Source of the DNA: SIG447 sp045577075
Lineage (GTDB): Bacteria; Bacillota; Clostridia; UMGS1883; UMGS1540
Assembly (NCBI GenBank): GCA_045577075.1
Contig: JAZNHR010000019.1
Location: 1-11,793 of the forward strand
Length of the DNA: 11,793 bases
Direction: 5' to 3'
The position numbers were made by a program, and so were the translations under genes. Shown here piece after piece: positions 1-6,087 of this stretch. The notes below the pieces were generated by a model. The model did not search any database. It was given only the letters and a program-made list of their open reading frames with translations, and was not told where the DNA came from. How positions within the stretch are numbered: the stretch's first letter is position 1; every line of letters starts with the position of its first letter.

Positions 1-48
1 CCTTGCGGTACTCCGCAAATCCGTCAGTTATGTAAATCCGTTACTTGT

Positions 49-77
49 ATTGTACAATAAATAGACAGATTTGTCAA
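49..77 (-). promoter_or_regulatory. Candidate sigma-A promoter reading left out of the window
   Basis: On the minus strand there is TTGACA (77-72), a 17-base spacer and TACAAT (54-49), both close to consensus. It points away from leuA, so a gene or RNA should begin just left of the window. Its -35 box is only 7 bases from the leuA -35 box, so the two promoters probably interfere with each other or share regulation. No start codon with a coding frame is visible in the 48 bases that remain. Confidence 0.6.
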
Positions 78-84
78 TAAAATA

Positions 85-113
85 TTGAAAAAAGAAAAAA
101 ATTGTGCTACACT
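85..113 (+). promoter_or_regulatory. Promoter of the leuACDB operon
   Basis: TTGAAA (85-90), a 17-base spacer and TACACT (108-113) form a good sigma-A promoter. TGC directly before the -10 box (105-107) adds an extended -10 element. The expected transcript start near 120 leaves a leader of only about 20 bases before leuA, which has no room for a T-box or leader-peptide attenuator. An inverted repeat, TCAATA (74-79) and TATTGA (83-88), overlaps this -35 box and that of the divergent promoter, and could be an operator. Confidence 0.7.
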
Positions 114-140
114 AAAAACAGATAAAAGGGGGTAAAAACC

Positions 141-1820
141 ATGATGGACGTAACGAAATACGGCGTGGGGTATTTTTCGCCGCCGGACAGTACATACGAA
201 TGGGTCAAAAAGGACCGCCCGGGAAAAGCACCGGCTTGGTGCAGCGTGGACCTTCGTGACGGGAACCAAAGCCTGGTAATTCCTATGAGCATGGAGGAAA
301 AGCTCCGGTTTTATGAGCTGCTTTTAAAAGTTGGCTTTAAAGAAATCGAGGTGGGGTTTCCTGCGGCATCGGAAACGGAATACGAGTTTCTCCGGAAGCT
401 AATCCTCGAAAACCGCATTCCGAAGGACGTGACGGTGCAGGTACTCACCCAGTGCCGAGAGCATATTATCCGCAAAACTTTTGATGCCTGTAAAGGCGCC
501 CCCAATGCGATTATTCACTTTTATAACTCCGTAAGCGTAGCACAAAGAGAGCAGGTCTTTAAGAAATCTAAGGCCGAAATTCAGGCGATTGCGGTAGAAG
601 GCGCGCGCCTTGTCAAAAAGCTTGCCCGAGAATACGAAGGCAAATTCCGGTTTGAATACTCGCCGGAAAGCTTTACGGGAACAGAGCCAGAATTTGCCCT
701 CGCTGTTTGCAATGCGGTACTGGATGTTTTGGAGCCGAGCGCGGAAAACAACGTCATTATCAATCTCCCCGTTACGGTGGAAATGAGCCTGCCGCATATC
801 TACGCCGCGCAGGTGGAGTATATGCACAAAAACTTAAAATACAGGGAACACGTCACCCTCAGTATTCATCCCCATAACGACCGTGGTACGGGCGTTGCCT
901 GCGCGGAGCTTGCACTGCTCGCCGGGGCGGACAGAGTGGAGGGCACCCTTTTCGGCAACGGAGAACGGACGGGGAATGTAGATATTGTCACCCTCGCCAT
1001 GAATCTTTACACCCACGGCACAGCGCCGGGTCTTGATTTTTCAGACATGCCGTCGGTCGTGGAAACATACGAAAAATGCACCGGAATGCACGTGCACGAG
1101 CGGTCGCCCTACGCGGGGGCGCTGGTGTTTGCCGCATTCTCGGGAAGCCATCAGGATGCCATCGCAAAGGGCATGAAATGGCGGGGCGAAAAGGCACTGC
1201 ATCAGTGGTCGGTCCCCTATATTCCCATTGACCCGGCGGATATCAGCCGCACCTATGATGCAGACGTGATTCGTGTCAATTCCCAAAGCGGTAAGGGCGG
1301 CATCGGCTTTCTTCTGGAGCAGACCTACGGCTATAGCCTGCCTTCGGGTATGCGTGAGCACCTCAGTTATCTTTGTAAGCATATTTCGGACAGCGAGCAT
1401 AAGGAACTGAAGGTGGCAGATGTACTGCAAATTTTTGAAGAAAATTACTTTGAACATACAACCCCTGCCACAATTACCGCGTTGCACCTTCGTCAGCAGG
1501 AGCATGGTGTGGAAGCGGAAATTACCTTCCGTCTCCATGGGGAAGAAAAACACGTTATCTCCCACGGCAACGGCTCGCTGGACGCCATTTCCGGTGCGCT
1601 TAAGACGGTGACGGGAGACGAATACAAGCTGTCTGTTTACTCCGAACACAGCATGCAGGAGGGCGGCTCCAAGAGCGTGGCGGCGGCGTATATCGGGATT
1701 GAAAACGAAGAGGGCACGATGTTCTGGGGCGCAGGCAAGCACACAGACATTATTAAGGCAAGCTCCTATGCGCTGCTCAGTGCCTATAATAACATGATTC
1801 GGGCAAGGGAGGAGGCATAG
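141..1820 (+). CDS. leuA: 2-isopropylmalate synthase
   Basis: LeuA condenses acetyl-CoA with 2-oxoisovalerate, the committed step of leucine synthesis in the cytoplasm. The 559-residue protein fits the longer LeuA form. The TIM-barrel catalytic part carries the DLRDGNQ motif at 37-43, whose second Asp (D40) should bind the divalent metal. The other metal-ligand motif is HPHN at 243-246, and NGERTGN follows at 273-279. A linker domain follows (SGKGGIGF about 383-390), then a C-terminal regulatory domain from about 425 to 555, which in this family binds leucine for feedback inhibition. The start at 141 has an AAGGGGG Shine-Dalgarno 8 bases upstream; a second ATG at 144 is also possible. It is the first gene of a four-gene operon, with leuC starting one base after its stop. 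The related homocitrate and citramalate synthases are less likely given the leuCDB neighbours. Confidence 0.96.
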   Translation: MMDVTKYGVGYFSPPDSTYEWVKKDRPGKAPAWCSVDLRDGNQSLVIPMSMEEKLRFYELLLKVGFKEIEVGFPAASETEYEFLRKLILENRIPKDVTVQVLTQCREHIIRKTFDACKGAPNAIIHFYNSVSVAQREQVFKKSKAEIQAIAVEGARLVKKLAREYEGKFRFEYSPESFTGTEPEFALAVCNAVLDVLEPSAENNVIINLPVTVEMSLPHIYAAQVEYMHKNLKYREHVTLSIHPHNDRGTGVACAELALLAGADRVEGTLFGNGERTGNVDIVTLAMNLYTHGTAPGLDFSDMPSVVETYEKCTGMHVHERSPYAGALVFAAFSGSHQDAIAKGMKWRGEKALHQWSVPYIPIDPADISRTYDADVIRVNSQSGKGGIGFLLEQTYGYSLPSGMREHLSYLCKHISDSEHKELKVADVLQIFEENYFEHTTPATITALHLRQQEHGVEAEITFRLHGEEKHVISHGNGSLDAISGALKTVTGDEYKLSVYSEHSMQEGGSKSVAAAYIGIENEEGTMFWGAGKHTDIIKASSYALLSAYNNMIRAREEA

Positions 1821-1821
1821 T

Positions 1822-3084
1822 ATGGGCATGACGATGACGCAAAAAATCCTGGCACACCATGCAGGGCTCGAACGCGTAGTGCCGGGCCAGCTGATAAGTG
1901 CAAAGCTTGACATCGTTTTGGGAAACGATATTACCACCCCGGTTGCCATTAACGAATTTAAAAAGGCAGGTTTTGAAACGGTTTTTGATAAAGATAAAAT
2001 CGCCGTCGTGCTCGACCATTTTGTGCCGAATAAAGATATAAAAGCGGCGGAACAATCCAAACAGTGCCGGCAGTTTTCCTGTGCCCATGGCATCAGCCAT
2101 TTTTATGATGTGGGGAAAATGGGCATTGAGCACGCCCTGCTCCCTGAGCAGGGGGTAGTGACGGCCGGGGACTGCATTATCGGCGCGGACAGCCATACCT
2201 GTACCTACGGCGCTCTCGGCGCATTTTCCACAGGCGTTGGCAGTACGGACATGGCGGCCGGCATGGCAACCGGATATGCATGGTTTCGCGTCCCGGCGGC
2301 AATCAAATTCGGGCTTTCGGGGAAATTATCCCCTGATTGTAGCGGTAAAGACGTCATTCTTTCCATTATCGGGCAAATCGGCGTAGACGGCGCTTTATAT
2401 AAGAGCATGGAATTTACGGGCGAAGGGGTCGCCTCCCTTTCTATGGACGACCGGCTTTGCATCTGCAATATGGCAATTGAGGCAGGTGCGAAAAACGGTA
2501 TTTTCCCCGTGGACGATGTAACCCGCGCCTATATGCAGGGAAGATGCGAGCGCAAGCCTGTCGAGTACGCGCATGATGCAGATGCAGAATATGAGCAGGT
2601 CATCGAAATCGACCTTTCCAAAATCGTACCCACGGTAAGCTGCCCCCATTTGCCGGAGAATACAAAGCCGGCATCTGCACTTTCGGACATTCAAATTGAC
2701 CAGGTGGTCATCGGCAGTTGCACAAACGGCAGAATGGAAGATATGGAAGCGGCATATCGCATTTTAAACGGCAAAAAGATAGCCGACGGCGTGCGGTGCA
2801 TTATTATCCCTGCCACCATGGAAATTTACCGCGAATGTGTAGAGCGCGGCTATGTTACGGCGTTTATTGATGCCGGTGCCGTGGTTTCCACCCCCACCTG
2901 TGGCCCGTGTCTTGGCGGCTATATGGGCATACTCGCGGCGGGCGAAAGATGTATTGCCACCACAAACCGTAATTTTGTAGGCAGAATGGGACATGTGGAA
3001 AGCGAAGTCTATCTTGCAAGTCCGCTTACGGCGGCGGCAAGTGCCGTAAAGGGCTTTATTGCCGACCCGAAGGAGGTTATGTAG
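1822..3084 (+). CDS. leuC: 3-isopropylmalate dehydratase large subunit
   Basis: LeuC, with LeuD, isomerises 2-isopropylmalate to 3-isopropylmalate using a 4Fe-4S cluster. The three expected cluster cysteines are visible: C300 in GSCTNGR, and C360 and C363 in TPTCGPCLGG. The substrate-site region GADSHTCTYGALG lies at 121-133. At 420 residues it belongs to the shorter LeuC/homoaconitase-like class rather than the roughly 470-residue proteobacterial class, which fits the short separate LeuD next door. A strong AAGGGAGGAGG (1805-1815) inside the end of leuA places the start at 1822; in-frame ATGs at 1828 and 1834 are possible alternatives. Translation is probably coupled to leuA. The cluster could be supplied by the nifS-nifU products encoded further right, which is inference. 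Confidence 0.96.
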   Translation: MGMTMTQKILAHHAGLERVVPGQLISAKLDIVLGNDITTPVAINEFKKAGFETVFDKDKIAVVLDHFVPNKDIKAAEQSKQCRQFSCAHGISHFYDVGKMGIEHALLPEQGVVTAGDCIIGADSHTCTYGALGAFSTGVGSTDMAAGMATGYAWFRVPAAIKFGLSGKLSPDCSGKDVILSIIGQIGVDGALYKSMEFTGEGVASLSMDDRLCICNMAIEAGAKNGIFPVDDVTRAYMQGRCERKPVEYAHDADAEYEQVIEIDLSKIVPTVSCPHLPENTKPASALSDIQIDQVVIGSCTNGRMEDMEAAYRILNGKKIADGVRCIIIPATMEIYRECVERGYVTAFIDAGAVVSTPTCGPCLGGYMGILAAGERCIATTNRNFVGRMGHVESEVYLASPLTAAASAVKGFIADPKEVM

Positions 3085-3085
3085 C

Positions 3086-3568
3086 ATGGAAACGAAGGGG
3101 AAAGTGTTTCTTTATCCTGACAATGTGGATACGGACGTCATTATTCCGGCGCGGTATTTAAACACGGCAGATGCGGCAGAACTTTCCAAGCATTGCATGG
3201 AAGATATCGATAAAACCTTTGTGGAAAATGTGGAGAAGGGTGACGTGATTGTCGCAGGCTGGAACTTTGGCTGCGGCTCTTCCCGTGAGCACGCGCCCCT
3301 CGTTATTAAAACATGTGGCACAGGGTGCGTCATTGCCAAAAGCTTTGCCAGAATTTTTTACCGCAATGCCATTAACATCGGGCTCCCTATTTTGGAGTGC
3401 GAGGAGGCGGCGGCAGAAATCGGCGCAGGGGATACGGTACACGTAGATTTTGACACAGGGCTAATTACAAATGAATCCACGGGCAAGTGCTATACGGCGC
3501 ATCCCTTTCCGGAATTTATCCAAAATATTATAAAAAAAGGCGGACTACTAGCGTCTTTAAAGAATTAA
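3086..3568 (+). CDS. leuD: 3-isopropylmalate dehydratase small subunit
   Basis: LeuD is the swivelling small subunit that completes the LeuC active site. The 160-residue protein shows YLNT at 24-27 and the signature NFGCGSSREHAP at 60-71, which covers the substrate-contacting loop. The start at 3086 is chosen because AAGGAGG (3070-3076) sits 9 bases upstream and the protein then begins METKGKVFLYPDN, as is usual for the family. An upstream in-frame ATG at 3059 lies inside leuC and would add nine residues unlike the family. leuC stops one base before this start, so the two subunits are probably made in step. Its short length matches the short LeuC class. Confidence 0.95.
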   Translation: METKGKVFLYPDNVDTDVIIPARYLNTADAAELSKHCMEDIDKTFVENVEKGDVIVAGWNFGCGSSREHAPLVIKTCGTGCVIAKSFARIFYRNAINIGLPILECEEAAAEIGAGDTVHVDFDTGLITNESTGKCYTAHPFPEFIQNIIKKGGLLASLKN

Positions 3569-3578
3569 GGTGAATTTG

Positions 3579-4649
3579 ATGCAAAAAAACATTGCAGTCA
3601 TTCGTGGTGACGGTATCGGCCCGGAAATTGTTGCCGAGGCGATAGGTGTTCTCGATGCGGTTGCCGAAAAATTCGGGCATGACTTTCGGTATACGGAAGT
3701 GTGTATGGGCGGTTGTGCCATTGATGCCTTCGGCGAGCCGTTACCCGATGCCGAACTTCAAAAATGTAAAGAGAGCGACAGCGTGCTTCTCGGTGCCGTC
3801 GGCGGCCCTGCGTGGGATGGTGTCCCCGGACATCTTCGCCCCGAAAAGGGACTTTTAAAATTACGGGCAGGGCTTGGCGTTTACAGTAATAACCGCCCTG
3901 CCAAAATCTGGCCACAGCTAAAAGACGCTTCACCCCTAAAGCCTGCCATTACAGAAAAAGGCATTGATTTTATCATTGTTCGTGAGCTTATTGGCGGCAT
4001 TTATTTCGGCAAACACGAAACGGTGGGAGATACAGCGATTGACGAGATGCGCTATAGCGAAGGGGAAATTGAGCGCATCGGCAGAATCGGCTTTGAAACG
4101 GCGCGGAAAAGAAAGGGCATGCTTTGCTCAGTGGAAAAAAGCAATGTACTCGATACAAGCCGCCTTTGGAAAAAGGTGATGCATCGCCTCGCGGCAGAAT
4201 ATCCGGACGTAACCCTTTCCGATATGCTTGTAGATAACTGCGCCATGCAGATTGTGAAAAACCCTGCACAGTTTGACGTTATCGTCACGGAAAATATGTT
4301 CGGCGACATCCTTTCTGACGAGGCTTCCCAGATTACCGGCTCCATTGGTATGATTCCTTCCTCAAGCCTTGGGGATTCTTCCTGCGGCCTGTATGAGCCC
4401 ATTCACGGCTCCGCCCCCGATATTGCAGGGAAAGACATTGCAAACCCCATCGGCACAATCCTTTCCGCCGCTATGATGCTCCGCTACTCCTTCAATATGG
4501 AAAAGGAAGCAGAGATAATCGAATCCGCCGTGGACGCTGTTTTGTCGGAAGGCTACCGCACCGCCGACATTATGCCTGAAGACGGCATGGGATGCACACA
4601 AATCGGCTGTAGGGAAATGGGACGAAGGATACGAGAGAAGATAAATTAA
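3579..4649 (+). CDS. leuB: 3-isopropylmalate dehydrogenase
   Basis: LeuB oxidises and decarboxylates 3-isopropylmalate with NAD to give 2-oxoisocaproate, the leucine precursor. The 356-residue protein has the beta-decarboxylating dehydrogenase layout: GDGIGPE at 10-16, substrate arginines R96, R106 and R135, Y142, K187 in VEKSNVL, metal-binding Asp residues in the LVDN and MFGDILSDE segments (D219, D243, D247), and the NAD-site stretch HGSAPDIAGKDIANP from 276. The ATG at 3579 is preferred because AAGGTG (3567-3572) lies 6 bases before it. A GTG at 3570 in the same frame would overlap that ribosome site. It closes the leu operon and is followed by a clear terminator. Isocitrate and tartrate dehydrogenases are relatives, but the operon settles the role. 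Confidence 0.96.
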   Translation: MQKNIAVIRGDGIGPEIVAEAIGVLDAVAEKFGHDFRYTEVCMGGCAIDAFGEPLPDAELQKCKESDSVLLGAVGGPAWDGVPGHLRPEKGLLKLRAGLGVYSNNRPAKIWPQLKDASPLKPAITEKGIDFIIVRELIGGIYFGKHETVGDTAIDEMRYSEGEIERIGRIGFETARKRKGMLCSVEKSNVLDTSRLWKKVMHRLAAEYPDVTLSDMLVDNCAMQIVKNPAQFDVIVTENMFGDILSDEASQITGSIGMIPSSSLGDSSCGLYEPIHGSAPDIAGKDIANPIGTILSAAMMLRYSFNMEKEAEIIESAVDAVLSEGYRTADIMPEDGMGCTQIGCREMGRRIREKIN

Positions 4650-4663
4650 GAGATTAAAAACAT

Positions 4664-4697
4664 AAAAAGGAAAACGCATTTTTGCGTTTTCCTTTTT
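4664..4697. terminator. Terminator after leuB, probably bidirectional
   Basis: A perfect 15-base stem (4664-4678 with 4683-4697) has a TTTT loop. Its core is GGAAAACGCA pairing with TGCGTTTTCC, flanked by AAAAA and TTTTT. The plus strand ends in a T run for the leu operon. The minus strand also ends in T-rich sequence, so it can stop the convergent XRE gene, which ends at 4763. Confidence 0.9.
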
Positions 4698-4762
4698 GTT
4701 CTATAGGGCTGAAGGAGTCGTGCTGAAAACGTGATAAAAAATTGACTCGCCGATATCTTTCT

Positions 4763-5008
4763 TTAGCTTTCTTCAAAAAGTGTTTCCATGCTGACGCCCA
4801 GGATCTTTGAAATGACGTAGATTTCCTTGTCAGTTGCACTTCGTACTTGACCTTCGAGCTTTGAGTAGCTTGTGGGATTCATATCGCAACCCATAATTTG
4901 AATTTGCGCAATAAAATCCTTCTGCTTTATACCTTTTTTCTTGCGAAGTCGTTCAATGTTTTTCCCTACTAGATTTTTTGTCCCATATGTCTGCTTTCTT
5001 ATTTTCAT
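4763..5008 (-). CDS. XRE-family helix-turn-helix regulator
   Basis: This is an 81-residue protein that is almost entirely one Cro/C1-type DNA-binding domain (about 15-78). GKNIERLRKKKGIKQKDF forms the first helices, NPTSYSKLEG the recognition region, and the fold ends with ISKILGVSMETLFEES. There is no sensor domain, so it is probably a simple repressor. The start at 5008 is inferred; the frame stays open upstream to 5146, but that part is low-complexity and overlaps the divergent promoter. AAAAAGGA about 11 bases upstream is a somewhat distant ribosome site. It lies back to back with the B-box-like gene and most likely represses that gene and itself through the inverted repeats between them. 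The gene is clearly richer in A and T than the leu and nif genes on each side, a possible sign of transfer. Confidence 0.85.
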   Translation of the reverse strand: MKIRKQTYGTKNLVGKNIERLRKKKGIKQKDFIAQIQIMGCDMNPTSYSKLEGQVRSATDKEIYVISKILGVSMETLFEES

Positions 5009-5022
5009 ATCCCTATAATTCC

Positions 5023-5056
5023 TTTTTAGAATATTTTTTTCATTATATTCTAAAAA
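5023..5056. repeat. Perfect 12-base inverted repeat over the XRE gene promoter
   Basis: TTTTTAGAATAT (5023-5034) and ATATTCTAAAAA (5045-5056) are exact reverse complements separated by 10 bases. The minus-strand -10 candidate TATAAT (5047-5042) and the likely XRE transcript start (near 5035) lie inside it. The matching -35 region around 5065-5070 is poor. The position suggests an operator for autoregulation; an RNA hairpin in the leader is less likely because the arms flank the start. Confidence 0.6.
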
Positions 5057-5060
5057 ATAC

Positions 5061-5089
5061 TTGACATAATTCCGAAATGGAATTATAAT
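5061..5089 (+). promoter_or_regulatory. Consensus promoter of the B-box-like gene
   Basis: TTGACA (5061-5066), a 17-base spacer and TATAAT (5084-5089) match the sigma-A consensus perfectly. The transcript should start near 5096, giving a leader of about 33 bases. So strong a promoter in front of a small membrane protein suggests it is normally held off by a repressor, probably the divergent XRE protein. Confidence 0.85.
5066..5086. promoter_or_regulatory. Candidate operator inside the B-box-like promoter
   Basis: ATAATTCC (5066-5073) and GGAATTAT (5079-5086) form a perfect 8-base inverted repeat with a GAAAT centre. It fills the spacer of the consensus promoter and touches both the -35 and -10 boxes. 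A protein bound here would block RNA polymerase. The same half-site ATAATTCC occurs again at 5015-5022, close to the XRE start. The XRE protein is the likely binder, by inference from position. Confidence 0.65.
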
Positions 5090-5128
5090 AACTTTATAAA
5101 GTAAATTTAAGAAAGTAGAGGTAATGGT

Positions 5129-5548
5129 ATGCATTGTTATTATCATGCTGAAAGAAAATCAGTTGCAACATGCCAAGTGTGCGGAAAAGGACTGTGCGCA
5201 GAGTGCGCCAGTGTTTTTAATCCTCCAACATGCCACGCTTGTATCTTGGAACATGTGAATGGTGAAAAAACTAAAATGGTTAAAAGCATAGTGACTGGAG
5301 TCATATTAGGGACTTTGTGCTGTATCATATTAAAAAACCCGATGGGGCTCCTATTTGCCGGGGTGCCTTTTGGATGGATGGCATTAAGTGCAATCACACC
5401 TAATATATTTTTGTTTATGCCTGTGGTGGGCTGGCTGATTTATTTTGCTATTAAATTTTTAATAGCCTATTTGATAGGATGGATAGCGTTGCCTATCAAA
5501 ATATATAAATGGATACGCTTTTTTAGTACGGCTAAAAAAACATTGTAG
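5129..5548 (+). CDS. Small membrane protein with B-box-like zinc-binding N-terminus
   Basis: The 139-residue protein has two parts. Residues 1-41 hold a compact Cys/His array (C3, H6, C15, C18, C23, C26, C34, C37, H41) spaced like a B-box or zinc-ribbon that could bind two zinc ions. Residues 51-126 hold hydrophobic segments (about 51-68, 72-90 and 92-126) that should cross the membrane three or four times, followed by a basic tail. It has no signal peptide and no recognisable enzyme motif. The start at 5129 follows AGAGGT (5117-5122) by 6 bases. Bacterial proteins that pair a B-box-like finger with membrane helices are widespread and mostly uncharacterised; the function is unknown here. It is divergent from the XRE gene and AT-rich relative to its neighbours. 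A role in membrane stress or protein interaction is possible but unsupported. Confidence 0.8.
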   Translation: MHCYYHAERKSVATCQVCGKGLCAECASVFNPPTCHACILEHVNGEKTKMVKSIVTGVILGTLCCIILKNPMGLLFAGVPFGWMALSAITPNIFLFMPVVGWLIYFAIKFLIAYLIGWIALPIKIYKWIRFFSTAKKTL

Positions 5549-5606
5549 GCTGAATACCCAAAATAAGACAGGGCAGTTTTCATTACATATTTTGTGAAAG
5601 AAAAGA

Positions 5607-5634
5607 AATCGGCACAGCAATTGCTGTGCCGATT
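5607..5634. terminator. Terminator of the nifS-nifU operon
   Basis: AATCGGCACAGCAA (5607-5620) is followed directly by its exact reverse complement (5621-5634), giving a GC-rich hairpin. On the minus strand it is followed by TTTCTTTTCTTTC, as expected for an intrinsic terminator just after nifU, which ends at 5645. It may also stop plus-strand transcripts from the B-box-like gene, although the T-rich tail on that side is weaker. Confidence 0.8.
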
Positions 5635-5644
5635 AGCTTTTGAA

Positions 5645-6082
5645 TTATTCTTCCTCATGGTGATGGCAGGAACCGCAGCACCCGTCACACTTTTTACTGC
5701 CTTCAAAGGAAAGGCCGGTGCGTTTCGAGTAGTCCTCAATGGCGGCATGAATGGCTTCCTCCGCAAGGACGGAGCAGTGGAGCTTTGCCGGCGGCAGACC
5801 TTCGAGGGCCTCTACAACGGCTTTGTTCGTAAGCTTAAGTGCTTCCTCCACCGTTTTTCCCTTTACAAGCTCCGTTGCCATACTGCTCGTGGCAATGGCG
5901 GCACCGCAGCCGAAGGTTTTGAATTTGATATCGGAAATCACGTGATTCTCGTCAATCTTCATATAAATTTTCATAATATCGCCGCATTTGGCGTTGCCGA
6001 CAGTGCCGACGGCGTTGGCATCTTCAATTTCGCCAACATTGCGGGGATTCTGAAAATGGTCCATTACTTTTTCTGTATACAT
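5645..6082 (-). CDS. nifU: Iron-sulfur cluster scaffold protein NifU/IscU-like
   Basis: This 145-residue protein is the scaffold on which iron-sulfur clusters are built from sulfur delivered by the cysteine desulfurase. The three family cysteines are present: C33 in NAKCGD (with D35), C59 in TFGCGAAIATSS and C103 in KLHCSVLAEEAI. The IscU-type fold covers about 1-125. Unlike E. coli IscU it has a C-terminal tail rich in metal ligands, CDGCCGSCHHHEEE (132-145), with four Cys and three His. It lacks the ferredoxin and Nfu domains of full-length nitrogen-fixation NifU, so it is a housekeeping-type scaffold. GGAG sits 8 bases before the start and overlaps the end of nifS, which stops 5 bases upstream, so the two are probably translationally coupled. 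Confidence 0.93.
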   Translation of the reverse strand: MYTEKVMDHFQNPRNVGEIEDANAVGTVGNAKCGDIMKIYMKIDENHVISDIKFKTFGCGAAIATSSMATELVKGKTVEEALKLTNKAVVEALEGLPPAKLHCSVLAEEAIHAAIEDYSKRTGLSFEGSKKCDGCCGSCHHHEEE

Positions 6083-6087
6083 AAAAT

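Noticed and set aside
1041..2093. Long open frame of 350 codons on the minus strand across leuA and leuC
   Set aside because: It is antisense to two certain enzymes, shows no recognisable motif and spans their junction. It is a by-product of codon bias in the leu genes.
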